Of a stretch of DNA of 64,000 nt, positions 1 through 12,215 are shown one piece after another. Both the position numbers and the translations under genes were made by a program. The notes below the pieces were generated by a model. That model saw only the letters and a program-made list of their open reading frames with translations. It made no database searches and was not told the DNA's origin. Source of the DNA: Paramecium sonneborni (Eukaryota; Ciliophora; Oligohymenophorea; Peniculida; Parameciidae). The first letter of the stretch is position 1. Each line of letters opens with the position of its first letter. The DNA lies in contig CAJJDN010000035.1 of the NCBI GenBank assembly GCA_905182985.1, positions 459,157-523,156 on the forward strand, written 5' to 3'.

Positions 1-13
1 GCATTCATTAAAA

Positions 14-728
14 TCATTAATACTTCCTCTTATCCACTTATAATTTATTATATAATGAATACTTAATAGCAGCAATAATTAATGGAGTCATATGATCTTT
101 ATTTTATGCATCTATTGCTATTTATTTAAATATTAATGCTGATGTTAATTATGCATTTCCATTTTTAGCTGCATAATGAAGTGCTGTATTATCTTACAAG
201 TCTTTTGCTGTCAAAGAAGCTCTTAGTTCTGAATTAATCTTCTATCTTGGAGGCAATTTCACTATGAGTCATTTATTTATTTATACAAATATTATGAACC
301 AATGTAGGTTCCAATAATTACAAGCATCCTCCTGTATTATTATTCTTACTCTCTTTTATAAACCATTAATTTAATTATTTTTTTATATCCTCCAACTCAC
401 CCATTCTTGGAGATGTTGCCTCTACTGTTTTTGTTATACCTTAACTACTTATTGGTATTTTAGGTTCATCTGCTTAACTTGTTTATCTCTTAGAACTTGA
501 CACTTTCCTGTTTTATAAAAATGGAACCAATTTATGTTAAGAATGAGAACGATCAGTTGATGATTTTGTTTATTATTTTAATTGAGAAACTGTCTTTGGT
601 GTCATTATTTTTGAAGCATTAGTCTATGACTTTGCTTAACTTAATCTCCTATTATTTGCATCTTGAATTTGTTTTAATTTATCTAGATACTCTTAAAGAC
701 TTGGTTTGCTATTACTGTTAATATTCAT
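14..728 (-). CDS. Ankyrin-repeat protein
   Basis: Reads from ATG at 728 to TGA at 14 (229 aa) with TAA/TAG as Gln and one 25-nt intron at 262-286 (GTATAA...CATAG). The N-terminal ~115 residues are polar, Ser/Gln/Lys-rich and probably disordered. The C-terminal half holds an ankyrin-type repeat: a DLQDNTALHYAAKNGNAQL stretch, followed about 15 residues later by KDHMTPLIIAA, the canonical TALHxAA and TPLxxAA helices. Ankyrin repeats bind other proteins; no catalytic domain is visible, so the partner is unknown. It is short, with about two recognisable repeats. The intron is required to keep the frame, since the unspliced reading hits TGA. Confidence 0.8.
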
Positions 729-1227
729 TTATTATTTTATAAAATAATATAACAATTTATTACTATCAATTAACCAAATTATTTAAATCTTTATTTCAAC
801 ATAATTAAATTATATGTAATTATTATACACACTTCTACTCATTAATTATGTATAAAACCATCTTATTTAAATGCTTTTAAATCTTAAAGTAAATTGATAT
901 TATTTTAAACAAATCTTATTTTTCTATAATCATTATCAAATTCATCATTTAAACTTAATTTATTTTCACATACTAATATCTTTAAATCATGATTTAGTAT
1001 TTTTGTTACTAATTTTAGGTTTGAATCATACTAGTTTCTAATAATAATTATGGATTAAAGTATCTGAACTAAATTGATATTTTTTAGATAGATTTGTTTG
1101 AAATATTAAAATTAAAATAAATTATTTAACCTTGAGTAATATTTATAAAGGTTTTATAATAAATTTTAAAAATATCAAAAAAAATACATTCATCTTTTTT
1201 ATTACAATTGTTACAGTTTTATCATTC
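729..1227. other. Intergenic, nothing recognised
   Basis: About 500 bases of very AT-rich DNA between two minus-strand genes. No conserved frame or RNA-like element was seen. It should hold the promoter of the ankyrin gene. Confidence 0.6.
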
Positions 1228-2226
1228 TCATTCTTTTTGATTGTTCAATTGAATTAAATTAAAGTGATTAAGGATTCTATTATTAGTATCTTTAATCTTG
1301 TTATTAAAAATATTAAGTTCTTTCTTAATTCTAATTCTAATTCTAATTTTAATTTTATTCTTGATTGTATTGTTAACGCAAAGTTTCTATGTTAAAATTT
1401 CAATTATACAATAAAACTAAGATTAATGAGTCTATTATTATTCTATGATATTTTAAGCTGGTTTTAATGGTCCATAAACAAATCTATCTTTATCATCAGC
1501 TGGATTGTATAAAAATGGATGAGGATTACCTAATGAATAAAAGAAATTTAATACTTGAAATTGATTTCTAGTATTCTATTTATTCTTAAGTCAAAGGAGG
1601 TGAAGATAATGGATAATATTTAATGTTCTTATTGTTTAAATGTTTAATTTCATATTGATTTAATGTTTATTACATGTCTAAATAAGATAAAATTCATACT
1701 TCCAATCGTATCTTCAATACCACCTAATTATTGTATATTTTATTTAAATAATTTCACTTATTCAGGAGGAGAGGGATCATTTAATGCTTAGAGATATTAA
1801 ATTTATCTCTTTTAAAATTCACTAACATCATGTGGATCTCTAAAATAAGTTGGCTACTTATTAATTTAACCTAATTAATTTGAATTCACATTGAAATCTA
1901 AATAATTATTAGGAATAGGAACAAATTAATTCCCCAACATATGATCCATTAATAAATGCTTTTGTTAGATTGGTTTATTATTCTCTTATTGAATCTTTGC
2001 ATTCTCAAGTGTTTATGAATATTAAAGCAATTATCTATATTATATTGTATCTCTACCCTTAATCTGCAAATAGAGTTTAACGAGAAAAATGATCAAGCAA
2101 AGTATTTTATTGCGGAATATTCAATTACTATTATTGATAAGTTGATTATTATGGATAAGCCTAACCAAAATTCTAACAAACTCTAATAATCATTTAAAGA
2201 TAATACTCTCGATCAAATTATTCCAT
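1228..2226 (-). CDS. Hypothetical Gln-rich protein
   Basis: ATG at 2226, TGA at 1228, about 309 aa after removing three small introns (GTAGAGATAC...ATATAG 22 nt, GTATGAATTT...TTTAG 22 nt, GTATTAAATT...CATTAG 25 nt). All three are needed to stay in frame, which supports the model. The product is Gln/Asn-rich at the start, then has a polar middle with short motifs such as YFRDPHDVSEFQKR and FLYNPADDKDRFVYGPLKPA. The last ~60 residues are Ile/Lys-rich and could be read-through of non-coding DNA, because TGA is rare in such sequence; the true end might be earlier. No family recognised. Confidence 0.65.
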
Positions 2227-2469
2227 TACTTATGGAAATTAATCAGGATTCTTTATATTAGGGTTTTAACAAAAGTTGGATGCTGTTTATTTAAAAACTA
2301 TGTAATATTTTATTATATTTACAATCCTTCTCCATTTAATTGGTTGTTATATTTAATAATAATACTTAAATATTAATATAATATTAAATAAAATATTTGT
2401 CTAGAATTGTTTTAATTGCAATGATTTTATTGATTGAAATTTAAACATTTCTATAAAAAAAGATAATAA

Positions 2470-3220
2470 TCATAAAATATTAAATTGACTTCTCATCATT
2501 GAAAAATTCTAATTTAGGAGAAAATACTTCTGATAAGTAATCTTTGTTTTCTTCTTATTTTTCAAAAGACCAATCTTCTAATTTGAAATCAGAAACTTTT
2601 GGTTATATGTTGAGTATTTCAAGTTTTGATTGTGGTATTTCTGTAGCTTATTATGAAAATATTTATTAAAGTTATTCCTACTTTTCTGATTTTTAATCAA
2701 TTGATTAAACTTATTATTGTCTTTTCCTTTTTTGCTCTTCAAATTTTACTTTTTACAATTAATTTAAAATTCCTTTATTGTATAATATTTCATTAACCTA
2801 ATATTTGATATCGAAATTTCTAATGAATTCATCCTACCATGCCTTACTAGCTTTAAAATTTGGAATATTAAATAATTCAATAGCTTTCTATTTTAACTAA
2901 GATCTTCTAACCCTTCTTCTTAATTCCACACTCTCTCTTATAATCCATTATCTTAATTCCTCCTCTGCTTTAGTATTAAGTTTCTTTCTACCACATCCTG
3001 GTTTACGAGCAATTCCGTCTTAATACCATCTTCTTAAGTTTTTAATAGATGTGTTGTATTTCTCACTTAATATTTAATACATTTCTAAAGAAGAGTCCTT
3101 TTATAAACTCTCTAAAATCTGTTATTTATCTTCCTAATTTAAGATATTGTATTTCTTTAAAGCTTTATTCTTCTTATTTTAACGCTTGGTATTAGAGTTG
3201 CTGCTATTGTTATAGTTCAT
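2470..3220 (-). CDS. CENP-B/Tc5-type HTH DNA-binding protein
   Basis: ATG at 3220. Residues ~25-70 form a psq-like helix-turn-helix (EKYNTSIKNLRRWYQDG), followed by a GRKK linker and a CENP-B/Tc5-type second DNA-binding domain: EEELRQWIIRE near the start and NFKASKAWQDEFIRNF near the end, the hallmark FKAS-W-F pattern of that family. These domains are known from pogo/Tigger transposases and host proteins derived from them. No DDE nuclease domain follows, only ~120 Gln/Glu/Lys-rich residues, so this looks like a domesticated DNA-binding protein. The 3' end is uncertain: a 19-nt intron (GTATTTTCTCCTAAATTAG) leads to TGA at 2470, while unspliced reading runs to TGA at 2243. DNA target unknown. 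Confidence 0.75.
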
Positions 3221-3669
3221 TACAAGTGATAATATTATTAAGGAATTTTATTTAAAGGGGGAGGTTAAGGTTGCACAAATCCTTTTATTAATTGGATATA
3301 TATATTATTATTATTATTATTATTAATAATAATAATATTATTTTAACAATCTTATAATTTTAAATTAAATTCGAATAACAAGACAATTATAGATTTACTA
3401 ATAAAAATTGCAATTTTAAATATTATATATTAATATTTCAATTATAAATTAATTCTTAGCAGATTCTCTTTATCTTTAATTGAATTAAAAAAGATTGTCC
3501 TCAAACAATTCACTTCATCTAAGAATTTATAAAATCAATATATAATTGTTATCTATATTTTTGTTATTTCAGTATGATAATCAGTATTTTGATACTAAAA
3601 CATAAACATTCAACAAATAAAATATTTTTATAACTAAATTAAAATGCCATCATAGATATAACATTTAAA
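3221..3669. other. Intergenic with ATT/TAA microsatellite
   Basis: About 450 bases without a gene. Positions ~3296-3345 hold a TAT/ATT then AAT triplet tract that can fold back on itself. Nothing else recognised. Confidence 0.6.
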
Positions 3670-4115
3670 TCATTATTTCTTAGTTTATTTTAAAGCCCCT
3701 TTCTTGCATGGTTTTTTGAATGCCCAATCAACTTGAACTTTTTTACCACAGATTCCTTCTGATTTATTTACACCATTCAAAGCATCTTAAGCATGAGCAA
3801 AATCACTAAATTCAACTAATGCATAACTAATTATTAATTAGCTTCTACCCTTTAACAAAACCAGTTCTTCTATCAAGATTTAAATGAAGATTCTTAATTG
3901 GACCAAATTTACTAAATGCATCAAATAAATCATCTTCCTAAGCTTCTTCATGAATTCCTGCTATAATTAAAATCCATCCTTCAACAGCTATTTTTATTTT
4001 ATTTTTATATTCTACATTTCATAGGACCTGGACCATCATCACTTTCCAAAGATTAAAAATTTCCTGCTTCACCTTTATATCTATCAGAATTGTCAATTGC
4101 TTATTTTTTCGACAT
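3670..4115 (-). CDS. Y14: Y14/RBM8A, exon junction complex RNA-binding protein
   Basis: 131 aa, ATG at 4115 and TGA at 3670, with two introns at 3988-4015 (28 nt) and 3827-3848 (22 nt). The single RRM is a close match to Y14: [20 protein letters not shown] opens it, [23 protein letters not shown] gives RNP2/RNP1 context and the conserved [12 protein letters not shown] loop, and VDWAF closes it. Y14 pairs with MAGO in the exon junction complex deposited on spliced mRNA and takes part in nonsense-mediated decay. The length fits the family. Because Paramecium introns are tiny and often keep or break frame, mRNA surveillance has a special role in this lineage; that last point is general knowledge, not seen here. 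Confidence 0.95.
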
Positions 4116-4975
4116 TAATTTATTTAATATGTAGCAATAATAGTATTTAAATTATAATCGAACTTATTTTAAAATAAAAAAAAGAAAATAAATGTTTTAC
4201 AAAAACATGACAAATTATTAAATTTATACTCTATAATACATAATAGCTTTATTATAAGGGAATTTTAGTATCACTTGTATATACTATAATAAATACATTA
4301 AAAGACAATTAGGATTATTCAATACTGAAATCAATTTCATTTCTAAAACATTTTTTAAATTTGAGCTACAGCTATGTTATGATATGATAGTTATTTATGC
4401 ATTTGTTGAATGGCATAACTTTATTAATAGGATTAATAAATGTATACAACCATACTATTTTTTTTTAAATTGATTAAATTTATCTCTAGATTAAATATAT
4501 TTACCTAAAGCTTCTGAATAACCATAATTTATTCCATAAATTTATTTTATTTTATCCTAATCAATTATTTATTTTCTTAAAAATCTAAAATATAAGATTA
4601 TTTTGTATTAATATAAATTAACTTTTGATTATGATATAAATCAATTTTACTATATTATTTATTGCCTTCATCTAAAAAATCATTCATTCTGATAGTATCT
4701 ATTCGTAAAATCAATTTCAAACTTAATAGAAGTTTTTAATGCTATAATTTATTTTAAATTTGAGAAAGAGCATTTGTACTGTTCTTTTATTGACTAATGA
4801 TTTTACCAAATTTTTTCAAGATATAATATTATTTTGATTATTGTTTCCTTTTTTAGATTAAATCAATAACAAGGTTTCTATTAATCCTAAACCTAACACA
4901 AAATAAAGATTTTTATTGAATTTTTACTCAAATATATCTCAAAATTTACATGAATATTTTATTTATTTAATATCA
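4116..4975. other. Intergenic, nothing recognised
   Basis: About 860 bases, extremely AT-rich, between diverging genes (Y14 on minus, a hypothetical on plus). No conserved frame, tRNA or clear RNA element was found. Confidence 0.55.
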
Positions 4976-5566
4976 ATGTAAGAATTATCACTTAATAAAA
5001 TATAAGAAGAAATTCCTTAAATTCGATATCGAAGACCAAATTATCAAATTCCTATTCTAAATAGGATTTCAAATGATATTAAATCAATTCAATTTCCAAA
5101 CAAAACAATAGTTCAAAATAAGCCCAACGAACATAAATAAATAAAACGTTTAAAACTAATACCCTATACTCCTATATCTCTGTAGTATAATAAATAGGTT
5201 CCATATAAATATTCGAAAAGAATTAATTCAAAAAAAATTAAAGAACAAGATTATTTAGATTTTGAAAGTTCCTCTAGATAACTATAATTATTTCTAGAAT
5301 AAGAAAAAAACCAATTAAAATCTGAGAAATATATATAAGCTTTGCTTGAATGTGTAAGAATGCCATCAGTTAACACTGAAATCAGTAAGGATAATAAATA
5401 AACAATTGATAGTTTATTATAATCGTAAGTTGGCTCTAGCGTCAGAATGAATACTTTAAAGCCTCTATTGTTTAATAGAAAAAGGTCAAAATCATATGAG
5501 ATCTTTGATAAGAACTCTAATTAGAATTTTGATTCTCTCGACTTATAAAAATATTAGATCATTTGA
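4976..5566 (+). CDS. Hypothetical basic protein
   Basis: Intronless reading of 196 aa from ATG 4976 to TGA 5564-5566; the other two forward frames contain TGA within it. The start was chosen as the first in-frame ATG (MQELSLNKIQEE). The product is rich in Lys, Gln, Ser and Pro, with no membrane segment and no known domain; a short helix-prone stretch (QLFLEQEKNQLKSEKYIQAL) sits in the middle. It converges on the CDCA7-like gene, with only ~36 bases between the two stops. Function unknown. Confidence 0.6.
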
Positions 5567-5602
5567 TATATTATTTAGTTATGTTGTGTTTTATAACATT
5601 AT

Positions 5603-5854
5603 TCATCTCTTAATGGAGTTAATTGATTAATCTAATTTGATTTTTTTTACAATTAGACTGTAAGTATCACTGTCTTGATATTACAATAAATACGCAACTT
5701 CTCTCTTAACATTTTTTGCAGGAAATGACTTATAATTTTATAATATCTTATTAAATGATTATTATTTGTCATTACAGATTTGCTTACTGTTTTATTATTT
5801 CATTTTTTAACTTATTGCATTAATCTTTTCATTTATTTATTTGTTATTATTATG

Positions 5855-5899
<45 letters not shown>

Positions 5900-8219
5900 G
5901 TTATTATTATTATTATTATTATTGTTGTTATTATTATTATTATTAATAATATTATTAGTATCATTCTTATTATTCTTATCATTCTCTTCAGATTCATAAT
6001 CACTACTTTATAAATATTCACTACTACTAGATGACAAAGAAGAAGAAGAAAACTATTCTTGTAATTCATTATCAAATCTAAAATAAATCAATTTAAAAAA
6101 AATACTTTTGATCCTTCCTTGTAACTTTCTTTAACTTCTACTGCTCCTTTTGTTTTTTTTGAACTATTTTAGGAACTTATTATTTTTATAACTTAAACTA
6201 CTTAACTTCATGATTCCATATTAGAATATCTTATTCTAATATTTTCCATTTCATTTTTTCTCTCCTCATAATTTAAGAACACAACAATCTCAGATTTTCA
6301 AAATCTAATCTTATTGTTTGCATATCTTTGAAACTATTAAGCTGTTATTTAACAAAAGTGTAACCAGTTCTCTTTATTTTATTAAAAAATAAATACCTGA
6401 AGTTAACTAGGTTTCTTCCTATACAATTAATCATCACTTAATGGACGTACATATTTTTCAAAAATAGAATCCTTTGTTAACTATTCTAAATCACCTCCAC
6501 AAATAGTATATAAATCCTTTAATTTTATCATGATATCGTTTCTTTGACATCTTGAACAAAAACAAATAGCCTAATTTCAATATAAAAAGTACCTAACAAA
6601 AAGGACAAACCCAATCAGTCTTTTAAGATACTTCATCTATTTTAATATCATAATTTTATTTTAAACACATTCTACAAAACTTTCTTTAACATATCAACTC
6701 TCCATCTAAATTTATAATTGATTTATACTCTTCTTTGAATAAATACTGTATGCCGTTTTTTTTCTATTTGGAACTTATCTTCGACTTTTAATGCCTTCAT
6801 CATCCACTAAGTATTTTAATAATTTATTACTTTGAGCAAATAAATATGAATCTGTTATTGATGAATTTATTATTGGAAGACCCATAGTTCCACTTCGATA
6901 ATTACAAGAGATAAGATATTCCTCTCTAAATAACATTTTACAATGATGACAGGCTTCATATCTTAACAAAAATGAATCACTATCACTTGATTAAGCCACT
7001 TTAGATTCCTTTGTTAGATTTTTATTAATTAATGGGTTTGGCTTTTATCTATTTTATTGAACTTAATTTATGCCAATAAACTTAATTAATTATATTATGA
7101 TATACATTTTAAGCTATATGAGAATATTTAGTTTTTTGAGGGATATTATAAAATTTAAATAAAGAAGTATCTCTGAGTTTATCCAATTCGTACATTAAAT
7201 CCTCATCTATATTTACATAAGTTGAATTTAAAGCTGATTCGAATGCCACACAGAATTAATAACCATTTGGAGAATGTATGGTATTTATAACTTTCACTAT
7301 TGATTCTGCTGTCTATCTATAGTCTAGTTGTTCTAGACTCTTTCTTAGATATGTCAATAATGCTTCATTATTATATATTATTTAATTCTTGCTTAAACCA
7401 TTATTGCCTTTGCCTTATTTATATATATGCACTTAAGTTCCAAAGACATTTAAAGGTTACTCGCTTTTTATTTTTTAATTTAAATTTTAGAGATCTTTTT
7501 TATTTGATTTATTTAATTATTACAATTCATTAGAATACTCTTATAATTGTTGAAATATTTCATCTTTTTATCCTGTTCTCAACTCAATCTGTTCATTCAA
7601 CTTATCCAACAATTTATCCAATTAAGCATTTTCTTAAATTAATGCACTTTTATTATATATCTACATTTATACCTGATATTTTTTTATTTAAATTTAACCA
7701 TTGATTTTTGTTTCATGTAATAAATTTTCTCAATCTAAGGTATTTTTAAAGCTTTTGCTTTATGAATTAGACCACTCAACTTGATATGCTTTTATATATT
7801 CTCCCAATAAGTTTTATTTTCTGATTAAATCTGTTATTTATTTAAGATTTATCTTGCTTAATAAAACTTATAATCTGTATATTTCACAGGAAATTCCGTA
7901 ACAATAGCATCATCATTCATTGCTTTTAAGTATTCAAGACGCTCTTATTCGGGTTCATCCACTTTTTTGAAGTACACTTAGTTTATATGTCTCCAAAAAT
8001 AACATAATATGTATTCATTCTAATATGAACTATTTATGTAGGAATTGTTCTATGATGTCCTAATCTTTAGCTTTCGTCTAATTATTATGAATATTCTTCT
8101 TACTTGGAGTATTTATCATAAATATCAAAATTCCCATTCTTTTTATCTAACTTTATTATTTTCTCAAGATTATTTTTGTTTTAGTTTTTATCAGCATTCA
8201 ATTAATTTTCTTCGCTCAT
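5603..8219 (-). CDS. Protein with CDCA7-like zf-4CXXC_R1 zinc finger and Asn run
   Basis: ATG at 8219, TGA at 5603; about 811 aa after removing seven small introns, several ending in AAG or CAG. Layout: polar N-terminus, coiled-coil segment around 7560-7640, then a Cys-rich domain at ~6540-6960. Its signature is EACHHCK, then CQRKFCRMCLKQNYD, then DWVCPFCQ, then CFCSRCQRND, then a Gly-Gly-Asp-Leu helix, which is the order and spacing of the CDCA7/R1 four-CXXC finger. After it comes a basic coiled region, a Ser/Glu-rich stretch and a long Asn run encoded by AAT repeats at ~5842-5950. CDCA7 recruits the remodeller HELLS to chromatin in other eukaryotes; here that role is inference. One join (near 6755) uses a GTTCC...CAG intron; a single-base error in an A8 run is the alternative. 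Confidence 0.75.
5842..5950 (-). repeat. ATT/AAT triplet tract encoding polyasparagine
   Basis: Near-perfect ATT repeat on the plus strand. On the coding (minus) strand it is read as AAT/AAC, giving about 30 Asn residues with one His interruption inside the zinc-finger gene. Synonymous AAC interruptions suggest it is not a very recent expansion. Confidence 0.85.
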
Positions 8220-9166
8220 TCCTAAAATAATAAACTTGAAATAGTAAAATATAAATGTATATACGAATACGAAAGAATATCGTTCAATATTCTTGCTGTA
8301 TAACAATACCTTTCTTTGATTTCTTCTCTTAGAAAAAGAGTGATATTTATTAAATAAAATAATGAAATCAGGTATAATTTAAATTAATACACTATCCAAA
8401 ATTATTTACATAGACTCGATCAACGTTACCCCATAAACCAAAGAACAAAAGTGTTGTTGTTATACACATATATATTATACACATTATAATCAAAATACTA
8501 ACAAACCTTTTGAAAAGCGCATTTCTCTATGGGTTTCGAAACTCTCTAAGAGGCGATTTTTTTTTTTTCAATTTTTATCAAAGAAAAAAGCTTAATAGCT
8601 TTTTGGGATATTAAGTGAATATTTAAATTATTCCAAAAAATATATATTTGAAGTTACTACTTAAAATATATTTGAGAATGATTTATAATAATATAATTTG
8701 TATTTTCTACCCTGTGTTTATTAAATAATTCAAAATCATTTTAAATAATTTAATATAAGTGTGTGTTTCTGTGGAGGTGAAACATATTATTAAATTTTTA
8801 GTAATGAAAATACATCAAATAAATACAAAGTATTCTTACGGTTGTGGGTATATTGAAAAGTGATTAATATTTATTTTAAGATAATTACACATCAGTATAT
8901 TATTTTATTTGATTAAAAAAATTGTGAATAATTTCTAAAAGATACAATTTACAATCCTTTCATATTCGAAATGGAAATGAATAATTAGATTGTAGGGTTG
9001 ATTTAATCTTTTGTGAGAGAAAAATATTTTGATAGTAAAAAAGTTTAAAGAATTAGATAGAAGACAGTTAAGATAGATAATTTTGAATGAATAAAATATT
9101 AGTTTATAAAGAAATTAATAATTATCAAGTGTTATACGATTATAAATATAATTTAAATTCAAATTA
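8220..9166. other. Intergenic; possible small RNA near 8490-8570
   Basis: About 950 bases between diverging genes. Most is AT-rich and featureless. At ~8508-8556 there is a locally GC-richer stretch (AAGCGCATTTCTC, then GGGTTTCGAAACTC which can form a hairpin with a TCGA loop, then TCTAAGAGGCGA) followed at once by a run of 12 T at ~8557. That pattern resembles a short Pol III transcript, but no known RNA family could be recognised. Confidence 0.35.
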
Positions 9167-11171
9167 ATGGAAGAACCAAAAGGGATTGTCCGTCATTTAT
9201 AGACATTGTAAGATCCATAATTGTCTCGATCATACAGAGGACATTAAAAAACGTATTGTCTATCATTTGATCCATAAATGAGGTAATTGGCATCTGGAGG
9301 GAATGATTCAATAATATATGTCTATAGTTTCAAGCCTTAAGGAAGACCATTTAAATTTAATGGACACAAAGGAGCAGTGTACAGTGTGTAATTTTCACCA
9401 GATGGTTAGATAATTGCAAGTGGAGGAGAAGACAGGACAATCAGATTATGGAAGAATTCAGTGTAACTATTTAACAATATAAGTTGTATAGTTTAGGAAA
9501 ATGTACAGCAATAAAAGGACACATTGGTAGTGTGAGATCATTATCATTTTCTTCAGATAGTAGTATGATAGTGTCTTCTTCTGATGATAAAACAATAAAG
9601 GGTTGGAATGTATTAAAGAACAACTTTATGTTTTCATTAGCTGGACATACTAATTGGGTAAGATAAGCAAAGTTATCTCCAGATTCTAGATTAGTAGTTT
9701 CTGGTTCAGATGATTCAACTGTTCGTTTATGGGATGTTAATATATCAAAAGAATTATAGAAATTCAAATGTGAAGATTCAATATATACAATTGATTGGAT
9801 TAGTGATGGAACTACAATATGTGCAGGTTCTTTGGATGGAAAAATTAAGCTATGGGATGCACGTTCAATGAGATTAATTTAATATTATGAATGCAGTAAA
9901 AAATCAGTAAATACAATCAATACTCATCCTAGTGGTAATTTTTTATTGTCTGGTGATGATGAAAGCAATCTTAAAATATTTGATCTTAGATAAGGAAGAT
10001 TAGCATGGTCATTATATTCCCATTCATTACCAATTAAATAGGTGTAATTTAATTATGCAGGAGATTATTTTGCATCAGCAGGATTGGATTCAAATGTTTT
10101 AGTTTGGTAATCTAATTTTGATGAAAATATGAAACCTTGTAATGTTATTAATTTTGTTGATAAAAATTTATCAAATGATGACTCATAAACATTAACTTCA
10201 TCAAATTAATTTAAAGTGCCTTAAACTACATTTAAAGCAAACAAATAATAAAACAAAATAAATTATGAAAACTAGACTTCTTAATCTTTATTGGTGAATC
10301 CAACTCATCAAAGTCCATTAGCATAAATGTTATCAACAAAATTTGAGAAAATAGTGTCCTAAATGGACTAAGTAACATAATTAATAGTGTCAATAGATAA
10401 AAGGATAAGTTCAAATGAGGATCAAGTGAAAAAATTATTATAAGTAATATATATATAATTGATGTTTAGAATGAGAGAGTTAAATCAATTTTGAGTGTTT
10501 ATGAAGAATAATATAAGGAACCTTATTAGAAGGCTGCCGTTTGGGAGAATTATAGAAACAAATAATAATAAAATAATAATCAATTGACTTTATAGCAATA
10601 ATAATAATTGTAAGATTAAGAACCTGTATTTGGAACAGGATCATTTATGAGGGATGGAGAACTGGAGGATTTTCCAGAAGAAAGTGAATAGAAATTAAAA
10701 TAAGAATATGAAGAAGAAAAGTATAAATTGTAATAAGAACATTTATTGGATACTGATTAAAATCAATAAACATTTAATGTGACTGGAGAATAGAATATTT
10801 TTCAAACAGGAGCCTTGGATGGAACTTTGAGCAATTAAAATAATTATAACAATACATTTTCTTTAACATTTACTTAGAGATAGAATTTACAAGATTAGTT
10901 GAATAATTTAGGAGATTGGAGGGAATAACTAGAATAAGTATAAAGAGAAGTAATGGAAAACTAATAAGATAATGATTAGTTTATAAGGGAAGTTAATGAA
11001 GAGGAAGAGGAATAGTAGGATCAATAAGATATACAATAATAATAAGAGCATTAAGGATAGTAGGTAGAAATTTAAGAGGAAGAACATCCTATTTAAGAAG
11101 ACTTTCAAGATGAACAAGGAAATTAAGGAGAAGAAGAAATTAGATATCAAGATCAAGGAGCACAAGAATGA
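9167..11171 (+). CDS. POC1: POC1 centriole/basal-body WD40 protein
   Basis: 649 aa, ATG 9167 to TGA 11169-11171, two introns at 9463-9491 (29 nt) and 10444-10469 (26 nt). Seven WD40 repeats occupy the first ~310 residues, with DRTIRLWK, DDKTIKGWNV, DDSTVRLWDV, DGKIKLWDA and SNLKIFDLRQGRL blades, ending in the POC1-typical VWQSNFDEN. A low-complexity Gln-rich linker follows, then a short coiled coil (SQMDQVTQLIVSIDKRISSN) matching the C-terminal POC1 box, then a long Gln/Glu-rich tail that is extra for the family. POC1 stabilises basal-body triplets, important in a cell covered in cilia. Blade order and the coiled coil make this a firm call. Confidence 0.92.
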
Positions 11172-11223
11172 ACTAATTAATATATATGAATTTTAATGAT
11201 TTACATTATTAACATGCAATGAT

Positions 11224-12037
11224 TCATGAAAATATTGTTATAATTACAAATGTGCAATAGAATAAAAACAAGGGATAGGCAATCAAGAATCTTCTGTGTT
11301 GTAATCCTAAAATCTATAAATAATATAATTTATTTATTTACTGTGTCAAAGGTTTTAGAGACACTAGCAGTAGACCAAATAGCACATACAATAGCTAATG
11401 CATATACAAATGAGGAACTATTTATTATATCAAATATAAGTACTCTTATAAAAATATTCTGAGAAATGATAATAAGACTATAGGTGCTAATCCATAACCT
11501 AAATAGCTCAATATTTTATAAAACTCTATCTATTTTTCTTGTTATTAGATCATAAAATTCATCAAAAAATAAAGTAAAAGCCAGCCCCATAATCCTATTC
11601 CATAAATATAATTGAAATGAACTTTTCCTGTCTGATGAATAAAATAAGTAATTACTAATAATGGTAATAGTCCTAATGATACTACAATTAGTATAGGACC
11701 TGACAGATCAGGATCTTCTAAATACTCGCTATCACATTTTTAGAAAAAGAGAACACTCATTATCCTAGATTTTATGAGTAATGGCGATGTAATATCAAGG
11801 TCTAATATATTTCTAAATCTATTAGAGTACCCTCTAATAAAGAAATTTCCTCAACGGTTTCATTAGACTGCAATTTAGAGGGCTCGAACAATAATTACTT
11901 CTCTTCTTGAGATGCCACGTTGTCACCTAATTTTATTGTTTCGTTTAATTCATCATTTTCTAAAAATTATTATCAAAAGGGATACATATATCGAATGGAT
12001 TATTCTAGTATTACTTTGGCTTTTCATTTGGATCCAT
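11224..12037 (-). CDS. YIP1: YIP1-family Golgi membrane protein
   Basis: ATG at 12037, TGA at 11224, about 232 aa after four introns. The Yip1 domain is clear: DPDLSGPILIV starts the membrane core, GKVHFNYIYGIGLWGWLLL is the second hydrophobic block, LSYLGYGLAPIVLLS the third, then ALAIVCAIWSTASVSKTF and LIAYPLFLFYCTFVIITIF close it; five membrane spans are expected. YIP1 proteins bind Rab GTPases and work in ER-Golgi traffic. Near 11835 the frame is kept by a 35-nt intron (GTCTAATG...TTATTAG); a one-base error inside an LLEG coding stretch is the alternative. Plus-strand frames across this gene are shadows. Confidence 0.88.
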
Positions 12038-12215
12038 TATACCAAATGGATTTTTGAGTGGCTACATAAATTAATTAATAACATCTTAAATGGTATTGTA
12101 TTGAATATAACATAAACTGGATCATCACAATAAAATTAAATTGATCTCCAGAAATAAGTAATTATAAAAATCATCTTGCATTCATGGATAGTCGTTTTTT
12201 AATATTTTTTATTAA

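Noticed and set aside
3296..3350. Triplet repeat considered as CRISPR-like or regulatory array
   Set aside because: Simple ATT/AAT microsatellite with no spacers; the organism is a eukaryote.
11250..11462. Plus-strand 70-aa frame and a possible small plus gene starting near 11187
   Set aside because: The minus strand encodes the C-terminal membrane spans of YIP1 here, with two clean introns; the plus frame is a shadow.
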